Shown here one piece after another: positions 26,137-34,835 of a DNA stretch of 64,000 bases. The DNA is from Ensifer adhaerens. Its GTDB lineage: Bacteria; Pseudomonadota; Alphaproteobacteria; Rhizobiales; Rhizobiaceae. The stretch is taken from NCBI RefSeq assembly GCF_028993555.1, contig NZ_CP118610.1:2046001-2110000 (forward strand), given 5' to 3'. Below the pieces are notes generated by a model, which saw only the letters and a program-made list of their open reading frames with translations, was not told the origin of the DNA and made no database searches. Each line of letters starts with the position of its first letter. Within the stretch, counting starts at the first letter, position 1. Position numbers and translations under genes: made by a program.

Positions 26137-27162
26137 CTAGGCCACCTGGCGCTTGCGCGGCTCCATCATCTCGGCCGCCTTGGCATAGCCGCCGTCCATG
26201 CCATCCAGAAAATGCAAGTGCGCATCCGGCCGGGCTGATGGAACCAGGCAGGTCATCAGCGCATGCGATTGCCGGTGCAGCCCGAAATTGACCTCACCCC
26301 TTGCCCTTGCCGCAAGGAGGATCGCTTCGGCCCGATCGATCTGCCCGACAGCGGCGTCCACCGTCAGGCGAAGACCGTCGTCGTATTTGCGGAAGTCCGA
26401 ATTGGCGGCAACGCCCAGCCAGCGCTCCGGCGCGATATGGACCCGCTCATCCTTCGGCACGCCCATTTCCGTGGGCAGCGGATGCGACTGCCGCGGCGCC
26501 TCGTCAAAGACGGCCATCACATCTCTCGCAAGCTCCGCAAAGCGCTCGGGCGCCACAGCGTCCGTCGGCTCGACCAGCAGCGACAGGATCTGCCCGTGCC
26601 GGCTCGGAAACGGCCGCCACTCGCAGGCAAGCCCCGTCAGATCCGGTTCGGTGCCGTCCCGGTCCGGCTCGAGCTGGTAGCGCCCGTTCTTCAGCTGCTG
26701 CTCCGCCCATTTGAGCCCGCCGCCGGCAAACATCGCGTAAGTGGCGTCTTGCGAAGCGGCGTAGCGTGCGATCTTCACGTCCTGCCCGTTGGCGCGGATT
26801 TCCCGGACCGTCAGAAGGCCGACGCGAAGGTCGAGGCGAAATCGATCCTTCACGAAGGCCGCAATCTGCCTGAGCGCCGCGGTTGCCGTCATCTCCCCCT
26901 CGGGCGGCAGCGCCAAGGCGGCGCCATCGCCACGAAAGACGAAGGGGAAATCGAAATTTCCCCAGGCATTGCCGATCGCCGCGATGGCCGAGGCGCCGGT
27001 ATAGTTGACGTCCTCGTAGCGCCCGGACCTGATTGCCCCGGTGGAGTCGACGACATCGGTGATCCCCACCAGCCAATCGTCGGGCAACGGCTGATAGGCA
27101 TCCAGGTCCAGCACCAGCGAAAACTCGCTATAGGCCTGCACGCGTTGGGGTTCGAACTGCAT
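26137..27162 (-). CDS. DUF3095 protein, cyclase-like core, predicted OhrR target
   Basis: 341 residues from ATG 27162, chosen for the GGAGGAAGC ribosome site; the frame continues upstream into the promoter boxes, which cannot be coding. The N-terminal region has LVGITDVVDST (residues 32-41) and FVFRGDGAAL (75-84). In class III nucleotide cyclases two metal-binding aspartates sit about 44 residues apart in just such strand and hairpin contexts; here Asp36 and Asp79 are 43 apart. That DUF3095 is a degenerate or active cyclase is inference. The C-terminal half (GQILSLLVEP onward) is unassigned. Its promoter mirrors that of ohr, so peroxide induction is expected. No signal peptide. Confidence 0.75.
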   Translation of the reverse strand: MQFEPQRVQAYSEFSLVLDLDAYQPLPDDWLVGITDVVDSTGAIRSGRYEDVNYTGASAIAAIGNAWGNFDFPFVFRGDGAALALPPEGEMTATAALRQIAAFVKDRFRLDLRVGLLTVREIRANGQDVKIARYAASQDATYAMFAGGGLKWAEQQLKNGRYQLEPDRDGTEPDLTGLACEWRPFPSRHGQILSLLVEPTDAVAPERFAELARDVMAVFDEAPRQSHPLPTEMGVPKDERVHIAPERWLGVAANSDFRKYDDGLRLTVDAAVGQIDRAEAILLAARARGEVNFGLHRQSHALMTCLVPSARPDAHLHFLDGMDGGYAKAAEMMEPRKRQVA

Positions 27163-27267
27163 CAGCTTCCTCCAGTCGACGGACTGATCGCCACAGCCGG
27201 GGCGCTTCGCCAGGGATGCCGGAGCGCCTGCGGGCACAACGCCATCCATGGGCTGCTGCCCCACATT

Positions 27268-27334
27268 AAGTCGGATGCGATATAAATACCGGAACACGCA
27301 ATGTCAATACAATGCGATTTAATCGGATACGATA
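27268..27334 (-). promoter_or_regulatory. DUF3095 promoter with two OhrR-type boxes
   Basis: On the minus strand TTGACA (27302-27307) and TATATC (27279-27284) are 17 bp apart. A box with TCGGATGCGAT (27271-27281) overlaps the -10, and TGCGATTTAATCGGATACGA (27313-27332) lies upstream of the -35: the same arrangement as in the ohr promoter. The 20-bp upstream box is identical to the one between ohr and ohrR. Confidence 0.75.
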
Positions 27335-27427
27335 ATAGTCGCGGGGAAGATAGCTATACCAAAGCGTGGGTATCCTGGCGGATTGCCGCGGGGCTCTGGT
27401 GTCGCCCGATGGTTTCGAAGAACGCGC

Positions 27428-27910
27428 TCACGCGATCGCGGTGATTTCCAGCTCCTGCTCGCCGACGCTCATGACATCGCCGACCGCCTTGCCCATGAGG
27501 ATTCTCGCCACGGGCGAGACATAGGAGATCGATCCCGCCTTGGGATCGGCCTCATCCTCGCCGACGATCCGGTATGTCTGCACCCGTCCGTCGTCGCGGC
27601 TGAAGGTGACCGTGCTGCCGAAGGCGACGGTATCGGTCGATGCGGGATCGGGCATGAGCTGCGCGCTGCGCAACCGTTCGGAAAGGTAGCGCACGTCGCG
27701 CAGCGGCCCCGCCTGCTGGCGGCGCTTTTCGTTGACGTCGTCGATCGTGGCCGCCGCTTCGTAGGCGACACGCGCCTCCTGCATCTGGGCCTCCAGCGCC
27801 TTCAGCCCGGCTTGCGTCACCAGGTTCGGATGCGGCGAAATCGGACGATCCGGCAACAGTGTTTCGGCGGCCGTTTCGGCACTTTCTTCCTTGGTGAAGG
27901 CAACGCTCAA
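27428..27910 (-). CDS. GreA/GreB-family transcription elongation factor-like protein
   Basis: 160 residues. An N-terminal coiled coil (LVTQAGLKALEAQMQEARVAYEAAATIDDVNEKRRQQAG) followed by a compact C-terminal FKBP-like domain with TVAFGSTVTF, YRIVGEDEADPKAGSISYVSPVARILMGKAVGD. This matches the Gre-factor fold, though the long N-terminal extension (MSVAFTKEESAETAAETLLP) marks the alphaproteobacterial paralogue rather than GreA proper. The start appears to be TTG at 27910, because no ATG lies nearby and GGAG precedes it. It may act in the RNA polymerase secondary channel; target unknown. Confidence 0.8.
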   Translation of the reverse strand: MSVAFTKEESAETAAETLLPDRPISPHPNLVTQAGLKALEAQMQEARVAYEAAATIDDVNEKRRQQAGPLRDVRYLSERLRSAQLMPDPASTDTVAFGSTVTFSRDDGRVQTYRIVGEDEADPKAGSISYVSPVARILMGKAVGDVMSVGEQELEITAIA

Positions 27911-28134
27911 TCTTCAGAACTCCGTCCAACTGCAATAGCTTTCGGCGCCGGGTCCATTATCGGCCCGTCGCTTGCCAATCAACACTATAGCCGCCGAAGG
28001 CAGGCGCCGGCCACCGGAATGTCCACACTGCGGTGCGAACCAACCGCGGCCCTGCCGCGTCCCGCCGCCTGATCGTCATGGCGCTCGTGCTCTCGATCGA
28101 GTGGACCCCGAAGGCGAGCCGATCTCAAGGATGA

Positions 28135-29523
28135 TCAACCGGTCGGCCCGGTTTCCGCGGCTCCGGCCGCCACCACCAGCTTTTCCTTCGCGCCGGAACC
28201 GGAGCGCTCGATCGCGTCCACCACCCTCACCCGCAGGTCTTTCGGCTCCGCACCGACAGCCGCGAGCGCCGCGCGCACGGCCCGCTCCACCGCCGCGCTG
28301 ACGACGGCAGGGTCCGCTTCGGCAAACACGGAGATGGTGATTTCCAACCCACATGGCAGCGGGGTGAACTGGTACTGCCGCACCCCGGCAGCGCCCACCA
28401 GCGGCGAGCGCAGCCGGTGCGCATGCACATCGACGCTACCACCGCCACGCTTTGCAAAGCGCAGCATCTCTTCCCGCCGCCCGGCGATTGATCCCAGCCG
28501 CCAGAACGGCAGGCCGCATCGACAGGGCTCGCGCGCCATCGCCACGATGTCGGAAATCTCATAGCGCACCAGCGGCAGCGTGCGATTGGTCAGGCTGGTG
28601 ACCAGCAGTTTCGCACCCTCCACCCCTTCGGGCACCGGGCGATTGTTTTCGTCCACCACCTCGAAGACGAAGGAATCTTCGGCCAGATGCATCCCGTCGC
28701 CCAGCATGCATTCATGGCCCATCGGCCCTGCCTCGGTGCAGACATAGCTGTTGGCGACGATCGCCTGCCAGGTCTTGGACGCAATGTCGCGCACGTCCTC
28801 GGTCAGCGTCTCGGCGCTCGTGCGGATCAGTCGCGGCTTGATCTTCAGGCGGCCGGCGCGCTGTTCGCCGGCGAGAACCCGCACGAACGAGGGATAGGTG
28901 GAAATGACCTCCGGCTGGCTGGCGTTCAGCGCGCCGACGATCTCTTCGATCGGCATCAGCACGTTGAGCCGTGGCCCCGCCGGCCGGATCGCGCGAAGTT
29001 CCGCGCCGATATGATAGGAAATATGCACGGGAGACGAGGCGAAGATGGCAGCCGCCTGCGTCTTCTCGTCGATGCCGACGATCGCCTGGAAGCGCACCAT
29101 GTTGGCAATTGCGGCAAGCCAGGCCCTTCCGTCATAGACCGCGACGCCACGTTCGCCCGTCGTGCCTCCCGTTGCAAAGGTCCTGTATTCCCCAAGCAGC
29201 AGCGAGCCCGAAGCCGCCCCGTCGATATGCTGCTCGACCTGATGCCGGCTGAGCCTTGAATCGGTGACGAGCCGGTCGAAATTTTCCATGAGCAGCCGTT
29301 TCGTCAGCACCGGCAACGCCGAAAGCGGCGCATCCGATGCCACCAGATCGCCGATCGTCTCGCGGTAATAGGCCGACGCGCCGACCGCGTGGCGCAGCGC
29401 CGATCGCAGTTCGCGCTCTTGAAACGACAGCAATCTGCCTCTCGACCATTGGCAACGCAAAAGCCGCTCGTGCGAATGCCTGAGAAGTTGCTGGGTATCC
29501 AGGTTTGCAGATGCTGCAGTCAT
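28135..29523 (-). CDS. PaaK-like AMP-forming CoA ligase/adenylyltransferase-like protein
   Basis: 462 residues from ATG 29523. The ATP-binding loop is FATGGTTGERGVAVYD (about 115-130), followed by SSPVHISYHIGAEL and the adenylate-binding SYVCTEAGPMGHECM; YEISDIVAMAREPCRCGLPFWRLGSIAGRREEM holds the conserved D and R of the hinge. This layout is that of phenylacetate-CoA ligase and its CapK/coenF390 relatives. With no paa genes nearby, the acid activated is unknown. The C-terminal 90 residues (LEITISVFAEAD) are a small alpha/beta lid. Monocistronic. Confidence 0.8.
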   Translation of the reverse strand: MTAASANLDTQQLLRHSHERLLRCQWSRGRLLSFQERELRSALRHAVGASAYYRETIGDLVASDAPLSALPVLTKRLLMENFDRLVTDSRLSRHQVEQHIDGAASGSLLLGEYRTFATGGTTGERGVAVYDGRAWLAAIANMVRFQAIVGIDEKTQAAAIFASSPVHISYHIGAELRAIRPAGPRLNVLMPIEEIVGALNASQPEVISTYPSFVRVLAGEQRAGRLKIKPRLIRTSAETLTEDVRDIASKTWQAIVANSYVCTEAGPMGHECMLGDGMHLAEDSFVFEVVDENNRPVPEGVEGAKLLVTSLTNRTLPLVRYEISDIVAMAREPCRCGLPFWRLGSIAGRREEMLRFAKRGGGSVDVHAHRLRSPLVGAAGVRQYQFTPLPCGLEITISVFAEADPAVVSAAVERAVRAALAAVGAEPKDLRVRVVDAIERSGSGAKEKLVVAAGAAETGPTG

Positions 29524-29696
29524 CGATGCGATCCCTGCGACTGGCCGCTCGCATGCCGGGCGCGCTGCCGAGTTCCACTCTCGACTGAGGCGATAATGAG
29601 TGTAGCGCGAAAGCTGTGATCCGTGCGACAACCGCGCGAAATCGGTTCCACCTCTGGTGGAGACCGCAGCCCTGAGCCGCGCGGCGGCACCATGCG

Positions 29697-30362
29697 ATGG
29701 AGAGAAAGTTGGCTGAACCATTTGTCGTCTATGGCGCATCAGGCTCGGGATCCGTTCCGATCGAGGCGGCCCTCAGCCTTCTCGAATTGCCCCATCGCGT
29801 CGTGGATTTCGCCCCCTGGGACGGACAGGAGGCGGCGGACAAGCTTGCCCGCATCAATCCGCTTCGGCAGGTTCCAGCCCTTGCGCTGCCGATGGGTGAA
29901 CTGATGACCGAAAGTGCGGCGATCCTGATCTGGCTCGCCGATGCCCACCCCGACGGGCGGCTTGCGCCGGGATTGACCGACCCGGCACGACCGGCCTTCC
30001 TCAGATGGATGACCTTCGTATCGGCGGCCATATACGCCCTCTACTGGATTGCCGACGACCCATCCCGCGTCGTCGAACGGGAAGAGGACCGCGCGGCCGC
30101 CAAGGCGCGCGTGTTCGAGCGCATCGCCCACTGCTGGCAGCGGATGGGAACGGAACTACGCCCGGGAAAATACCTTCTGGGCGAGGAACTGTCGGTTCTC
30201 GACCTCTACGTCGCCACGGCGTCGCGCTGGTCACCCGGGCGCCGGCGCTTCTATGAGGTCGCACCTTCCCTCGCCGAACCGATCCGCCGCGTCGACACCG
30301 ATCCTCGCCTGGCGACGCTCTGGGCCGAACGCTTTCCATTCACCGAGGGCTGGGAGCGCTAG
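29697..30362 (+). CDS. glutathione S-transferase family protein
   Basis: 221 residues. N-terminal thioredoxin-like domain: FVVYGASGSGSVPIEAAL, the cis-Pro NPLRQVPALALPMGE and the glutathione-gamma-Glu site TESAAILIWLAD. The helical C-terminal domain has LSVLDLYVATASRWSPGR. The catalytic position holds Ser rather than Cys (GASGSGSVP), consistent with beta-class-like or Ser GSTs. A TTG at 29709, better spaced from GGAGAG, could be the real start. Substrate unknown. Confidence 0.85.
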   Translation: MERKLAEPFVVYGASGSGSVPIEAALSLLELPHRVVDFAPWDGQEAADKLARINPLRQVPALALPMGELMTESAAILIWLADAHPDGRLAPGLTDPARPAFLRWMTFVSAAIYALYWIADDPSRVVEREEDRAAAKARVFERIAHCWQRMGTELRPGKYLLGEELSVLDLYVATASRWSPGRRRFYEVAPSLAEPIRRVDTDPRLATLWAERFPFTEGWER

Positions 30363-30424
30363 AGCGGCGGGAACAAGTTCGACAGCCAGCTGGGGGACAT
30401 CAAAGCCGAGCAAGGTGAGATCAA

Positions 30425-30964
30425 TCAGCGCCTTAGCGCGGAGATTTTCGCCTGAAGCTCTGCTGCGTTGGCAGCTGCGAGGTTTGCTCCGCGGAAGAAG
30501 GGGTCTTCGGTAACTTCCAACCCGCCCCAAGGCGGGGGAGCCAAGGCCGCCAGCGCTTCGGACGAACTGGCCTCGACCTCGGACATGATCAGCCCGCAGA
30601 GCGCATTCTCGAAGACGTCGATACAGTAGAGCGATCCTTCGAAGTCGAGGCGATAGCGGCGCTTGCGAACCGCTTTTCCCGGCAGCTGTGACAGGAGTTC
30701 GTACTCTTCAGCCGTAAGATACATGTTTACGATCGGGGCAGACGTGATCCTGTCCGATGGGTATTTCTTGCAGAACTTGAACTCAGGCGGTCGGGCATCG
30801 CTGAAGGCAATTGCACGAGCTCTCAGCCGGCTCCCGTCTACGTAGAGGTCCTCGATCATCCGATAGGGACGCTGCGACAGATCAGGGCAGCGATCGACGA
30901 GAAAGCGTCGCTCGTGCTCGAGCTGAGCATACTTGGGAATCTCAATTTTGGCAGGCATCGACAT
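30425..30964 (-). CDS. CYTH-domain protein (triphosphate tunnel enzyme type)
   Basis: 179 residues forming a single CYTH domain: the ExExR signature is LEHERRFLV (Glu16, Glu18, Arg20), then SRLRARAIAF, EFKFCKKYP, KRRYRLDFEGSLYCIDVFE and SEVEASSSEAL supply the alternating charged strands of the tunnel. Such proteins hydrolyse triphosphates or, more rarely, cyclise ATP (CyaB type). Its codon use is visibly less GC3-rich than the neighbours, which may indicate acquisition. It is convergent with the GST gene and unrelated in sequence to the CYTH-CHAD protein at 11132 beyond the fold. Confidence 0.8.
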   Translation of the reverse strand: MSMPAKIEIPKYAQLEHERRFLVDRCPDLSQRPYRMIEDLYVDGSRLRARAIAFSDARPPEFKFCKKYPSDRITSAPIVNMYLTAEEYELLSQLPGKAVRKRRYRLDFEGSLYCIDVFENALCGLIMSEVEASSSEALAALAPPPWGGLEVTEDPFFRGANLAAANAAELQAKISALRR

Positions 30965-31096
30965 TCATTTCATCTCATCGTCCGGCGCGGCACGCACACA
31001 ATAGGTCTGGTTCGGATGACTGCAAGCTCCACCATCGCAGCCGGCAGCAAGGCGGTGGTTGCGGCGTGCCGGCCTTCCATGCAAGGAACCGCGACG

Positions 31097-31630
31097 ATGA
31101 CCGCCGAGACCACGCCACCGCTGCTCACCGAAGACGACCTGCGCCACATCACGCGCTGGGCGGTCGATTGCGCCGCGCGGGCCCTGCCGGTTTTCGAGGC
31201 CGTCGCGCCGGCCGATCTGCGTCCGCGCCAGGCAATCGCCGAGGCAGGCGTCTTTGCCGGAGGGGGGCCGCGCACCGCGCAACTGCGCAAGGCCGCGTGG
31301 GGCGCCCAGGCAGCCGCCAGCGAAGTGGCGGATCCCGCGGCCAAGGCTGCCGCCCGCGCAGCGATAGCCGCCGCCGGTGCGCCCTATACCCACCCGATCG
31401 AGACGCCGCACCAGATCAACCATGTGCTCGGCCCCGCCCCCTATGCCATCCAGGCGCTCGCATTTGGCGCAAGTGACGAGGCCGGCGCCATCGAAGCGGA
31501 GCTGCTCGGCGCAATCGCTCGAGCCTCGCCGGAGATCCGGCGCATCGTCGAAAAGATGCCCGGGCGCAAGCCCAGCAAGGGCGCCTTCCACGCTTTGCTT
31601 TTCGAGCTCGACCAGCGCTTGCGCCGCTGA
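31097..31630 (+). CDS. Imm-5-like putative immunity protein
   Basis: 177 residues from ATG 31097 (MTAETTPPLLTEDD, AAGGAA upstream; other in-frame starts at 31016 and 31079). The sequence RWAVDCAARALPVFEAV, RTAQLRKAAWGAQAAA and the HQINHVLGPAPYAIQAL region match proteins annotated as putative immunity protein (Imm-5-like), an alpha-helical fold without established function outside toxin systems. No toxin or secretion gene is adjacent, so a true immunity role is doubtful. Soluble, no signal peptide. Confidence 0.7.
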   Translation: MTAETTPPLLTEDDLRHITRWAVDCAARALPVFEAVAPADLRPRQAIAEAGVFAGGGPRTAQLRKAAWGAQAAASEVADPAAKAAARAAIAAAGAPYTHPIETPHQINHVLGPAPYAIQALAFGASDEAGAIEAELLGAIARASPEIRRIVEKMPGRKPSKGAFHALLFELDQRLRR

Positions 31631-31658
31631 CCCGGCCACGCCTTGTTGCCGCAAGCGG

Positions 31659-32567
31659 TCAATCGGCGGCACGTCCCCGCTCGTTCTTCGCCTCCTCGCC
31701 GATCCAGGCGATGACGGTTTGCAACGCGGCGGATTTTCGGTACCGCGGCCAGACGAGATAGAAATCCGAGGGTCCGGTCATCGACCCCTCGAAGATGCGG
31801 ATAAGCCGCCCCTCGGCGAGATCGCGCGCCACGAAATCCCGGTTCGCCAGCACGATCCCCTGACCGGCCGTCGCCGCCTCGATCGCGTGCGAGGTCTGGT
31901 TGAAGCTGATGCCCTTGAACGGGGCCTGCCGGCGTTCGCCGAACTGCCGCTCGATGAACTCCGGCCAGAAATTGTGCGCGTCGTGCAGCAGCGTGTAGTG
32001 GCCAAGCTCCTCGGCGGTGCGAGGCGCCTCCCCGCCGTTGAGCAGCATCGGGCTGCAGACGGCGATGATCTCCTGCTCGAACAAAAGCTCCACCGCCAGC
32101 CCCGGCCCGAAGGGCGGCCGCCCGTAGCGCACCGCGAGATCCACGCCATCGGCCTGGAAGCTCGACATGCGGTCGGTCGCGAGAATGTGCAGGTCGAGAT
32201 CGGGATGACGCGCGGTGAAATCCGGCAGCCGCGGGATCAGCCATCGCGACGCGAAGGATGGCGTCGTGCTGATCGTCAGCCGCACCGGCTGCGGCTTCAG
32301 CCCGTCGGTTGCCCGCGCGATGATTTCGAGCGCGCGCCTCACATCGGCTATGTAGCGGCGCCCCTCGCCCGTCAGCGCCAGCATGCGCGGCAACCGTTCG
32401 AAAAGCTTCACGCCGAGCTCGGCCTCGAGCCCACGGATCTGCTGGGCGACCGCCCCTTGCGTCACGCCAAGCTCCTCGGCCGCCAGCCGAAAGTTCAGAT
32501 GGCGGGCCGCCACCTCGAACACTTTCAGCCCATTCAGCGAAGGGAGCTTTCCCGGTGCGTCACTCAT
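31659..32567 (-). CDS. LysR-family regulator (GcvA-like)
   Basis: 302 residues. The N-terminal winged helix KLPSLNGLKVFEVAARHLNFRLAAEELGVTQGAVAQQIRGLE is the GcvA-type variant of the LysR DNA-binding domain, followed by the periplasmic-binding-like sensor domain (RLTISTTPSFASRWLIPRLPDF). Divergent from the SDR gene at 32693 across a 125-bp gap, the classical arrangement in which a LysR protein controls its neighbour. Effector unknown. Confidence 0.9.
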   Translation of the reverse strand: MSDAPGKLPSLNGLKVFEVAARHLNFRLAAEELGVTQGAVAQQIRGLEAELGVKLFERLPRMLALTGEGRRYIADVRRALEIIARATDGLKPQPVRLTISTTPSFASRWLIPRLPDFTARHPDLDLHILATDRMSSFQADGVDLAVRYGRPPFGPGLAVELLFEQEIIAVCSPMLLNGGEAPRTAEELGHYTLLHDAHNFWPEFIERQFGERRQAPFKGISFNQTSHAIEAATAGQGIVLANRDFVARDLAEGRLIRIFEGSMTGPSDFYLVWPRYRKSAALQTVIAWIGEEAKNERGRAAD

Positions 32568-32692
32568 CCAATAGTTTTTCTACTGCCATATGAAAGCGAA
32601 ACTTCCTCGTCGTCGCATGAAGGAGATGCTATTTCAATCACGAGAGCCGCAAAATCCGGCATCATCCTGAATGCGACGAGGAGAATGGACAC

Positions 32693-33397
32693 ATGGCAGT
32701 AGAAAAAGTAGCCGTTATCACCGCCGGCGGCAGCGGCATGGGCGCCGAGAGCGCGAAGCGTCTGGCCGCCGATGGCTACAAGGTCGCGATCCTCTCCTCC
32801 TCCGGCAAGGGCGAGGCGCTGGCCGCCGAACTCGGCGGCATCGGCGTCACCGGTTCCAACCAGTCGAATGACGACCTCAAGCGTCTGATCAACGCCACCA
32901 TGGAAAAATGGGGCCGGATCGATGTGCTGGTCAACAGCGCCGGCCACGGCCCGCGCGCCCAGATCCTCGAGATCACCGACGAACAGTGGCACACCGGCCT
33001 CGACGTCTACCTGATGAACGTCATCCGCCCGGTCCGCCTCGTCGCCCCGATCATGCAAAAACAGAAGTCCGGCGCCATCATCAACATCTCCACCGCCTGG
33101 GCATTCGAGCCTTCGGCGATGTTCCCGACCTCGGCCGTCTTCCGCGCCGGCCTTGCCTCCTACACCAAGATCTTCGCCGACACCTATGCGGGCGACAACG
33201 TGCGCATGAACAACGTGCTGCCCGGCTGGATCGACAGCCTGCCGGCAACCGAAGAGCGCCGCGACGCCGTGCCGATGAAGCGCTACGGCACCAGCGCCGA
33301 GGTCGCCGCCACCGTCGCCTTCCTCGCCTCGGACGGCGCCGGCTACATCACCGGCCAGAACCTCAAGGTCGACGGCGGCCTGACGCGCTCGGTCTGA
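32693..33397 (+). CDS. short-chain dehydrogenase/reductase with an atypical active site
   Basis: 234 residues; GAGGAGAATGG ribosome site. The cofactor fold is normal: VAVITAGGSGMGAESAKRLA (glycine-rich loop), NSAG (residues 81-84) and GGLT at the end. The catalytic serine lies in NISTAWAF (Ser133), but thirteen residues later, where Tyr is expected, there is Thr146 in FPTSAVFRAGL, and the lysine position carries Phe/Arg. The YxxxK pair is therefore missing, so classical hydride-transfer catalysis is doubtful. It may bind NAD(P) as a sensor or use other residues. Controlled, by position, by the divergent LysR gene. Confidence 0.85.
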   Translation: MAVEKVAVITAGGSGMGAESAKRLAADGYKVAILSSSGKGEALAAELGGIGVTGSNQSNDDLKRLINATMEKWGRIDVLVNSAGHGPRAQILEITDEQWHTGLDVYLMNVIRPVRLVAPIMQKQKSGAIINISTAWAFEPSAMFPTSAVFRAGLASYTKIFADTYAGDNVRMNNVLPGWIDSLPATEERRDAVPMKRYGTSAEVAATVAFLASDGAGYITGQNLKVDGGLTRSV

Positions 33398-33414
33398 GCG
33401 AAAGCGACATCCGT

Positions 33415-33442
33415 CCAACGGCTGACGCGCGTCAGCCGTTGG
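33415..33442 (+). terminator. perfect 12-bp hairpin after the SDR gene
   Basis: CCAACGGCTGAC/GTCAGCCGTTGG with a GCGC loop, 17 bp after the stop. There is no U-tract, so it may act as an mRNA-stabilising hairpin or a Rho-assisted terminator. Past it, at about 33510-33560, CCCTCACGCCC/CCCTCAAG short repeats run into the kinase gene's end. Confidence 0.55.
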
Positions 33443-33536
33443 CACCTTCCTCCGGCTGCGTCCGGCAGTCTCTCAGAAGTTAGGGCTTGCTCTCGGCCAC
33501 CGCGGCCCTGCTCATGCCCTCACGCCCCCAATGCCC

Positions 33537-34718
33537 TCACGCCCTCAAGCCCTCAAGGGCGTCGCTCGCGGCATCGGCAAGTCGGCCCGCCACAGGCGTC
33601 CTCAACGGCATGGTGAGCGTTGCGCGAAAATGAGCCTCGGAAACCTGCCCCGCGACAAGCGAGCCTCCCTCCGGAAAGCGGGCCCTGACGCGCTGCTCGA
33701 CATTGGCGAGCCCGACGCCAAGGCCGGGCCGACTGCTTCCGGGGAAGGTCTCGCCAGCGGCAGACACGTTGTCGACCGAAAGCTGCAGCCGGTTCTCCTC
33801 CTGCGACGCGCTGATCGTGATCTTCAGATCTCCGGATGAGCGCCCCAGGCCATGCTTGACGGCATTTTCGATAAGCGGCTGCAGGATCAGGCTCGGGACC
33901 AGCGCAGCCCGGAGTTCCTCGGGAACGTCGAGCGTGACGCTGATGCGATCCGAGAACCGCTCCTTCTCGATCGCCAGATATTCCGATTGCAGCGCCAGTT
34001 CCTCCGAAAGCGCCAGATCCCGCAAGGGGTCCATCTCCAGCGTCTTGCGCAGGAAGGACGAAAGCGAAATCACCACCCGGCTTGCCTGCGACGAAGCGCC
34101 CTCTTCGATCAGACCGACGATGGAGTTCAGCGTGTTGAACAGGAAGTGCGGATTGATCTGGTAGTAGAGCGCCTGCATCTTGGCCGCCAGCGCCTCTTCG
34201 CGCGAGATCGCCAGCCTGCGTTCCTGCGCCCGAACCTTGAGATTGTACATGTAGGCGATGAAGAAGCAGGACCAGCCGAAGAACAGGGACACGCCGTAAA
34301 ACAGCGTGTAGCAAAAGTTCTCGATCGTGTATTCGACACCCACGGACGGCTTCACATAGGTGAAGAGCTGATAATCCACGGTGGTTGCAGCCGTCGACGC
34401 CAGTATGGACAACACGGCCGCCACGAACACCTGTGCGGCGATGTTCCTTGCCCGCATCATCGCCACGATATGGGAAATCACCAGCGTGATGACCACCGAG
34501 ACGAGCGAGACCACCAGCTTGATGGGGGCGTAGTCGATCGGATTGACGCCGAGCATCACCCAGAGCGAGCCGGTTATGAAAAACTCGACCGCCCAGAAGC
34601 CCAGCACCAGCTTGACCACCCTGGAGAAGAACTCGGCGGCGCTCGTGTCCGAGTGATCCATGTCGAACGTGTTTCGATAGAAACTTCCGAGCACCGTCAT
34701 TGAGGCCACCATCCGCAT
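33537..34718 (-). CDS. LytS/YehU-type sensor histidine kinase (orphan)
   Basis: 393 residues. Four transmembrane segments (about 34-56, 66-88, 93-110, 135-158) replace an extracytoplasmic sensor. The His_kinase domain has YYQINPHFLFNTLNSI with the phosphoacceptor His191, followed by a HATPase domain with the N-box LIENAVKHGLGR and the G-box GLGVGLANVEQRV. This family normally pairs with a LytTR response regulator encoded alongside; none is present here, so the partner is elsewhere or missing. ATG at 34716-34718 (MRMVAS); a second ATG at 34700 is possible. Confidence 0.88.
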   Translation of the reverse strand: MRMVASMTVLGSFYRNTFDMDHSDTSAAEFFSRVVKLVLGFWAVEFFITGSLWVMLGVNPIDYAPIKLVVSLVSVVITLVISHIVAMMRARNIAAQVFVAAVLSILASTAATTVDYQLFTYVKPSVGVEYTIENFCYTLFYGVSLFFGWSCFFIAYMYNLKVRAQERRLAISREEALAAKMQALYYQINPHFLFNTLNSIVGLIEEGASSQASRVVISLSSFLRKTLEMDPLRDLALSEELALQSEYLAIEKERFSDRISVTLDVPEELRAALVPSLILQPLIENAVKHGLGRSSGDLKITISASQEENRLQLSVDNVSAAGETFPGSSRPGLGVGLANVEQRVRARFPEGGSLVAGQVSEAHFRATLTMPLRTPVAGRLADAASDALEGLRA

Positions 34719-34835
34719 TCAACCGTTAGTCGTCATGCCGGTTATTTGCCTCAATTGGCCGAAAATCAACCAGAGCCCGCTGAAACAGGCGCAAGTGCGC
34801 GAACTTCCCTGCGGACGAACTTCCGGTGCGGTCCA

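Noticed and set aside
31097..31630. Toxin-immunity module
   Set aside because: The Imm-5-like protein has no toxin, Rhs or secretion gene beside it.
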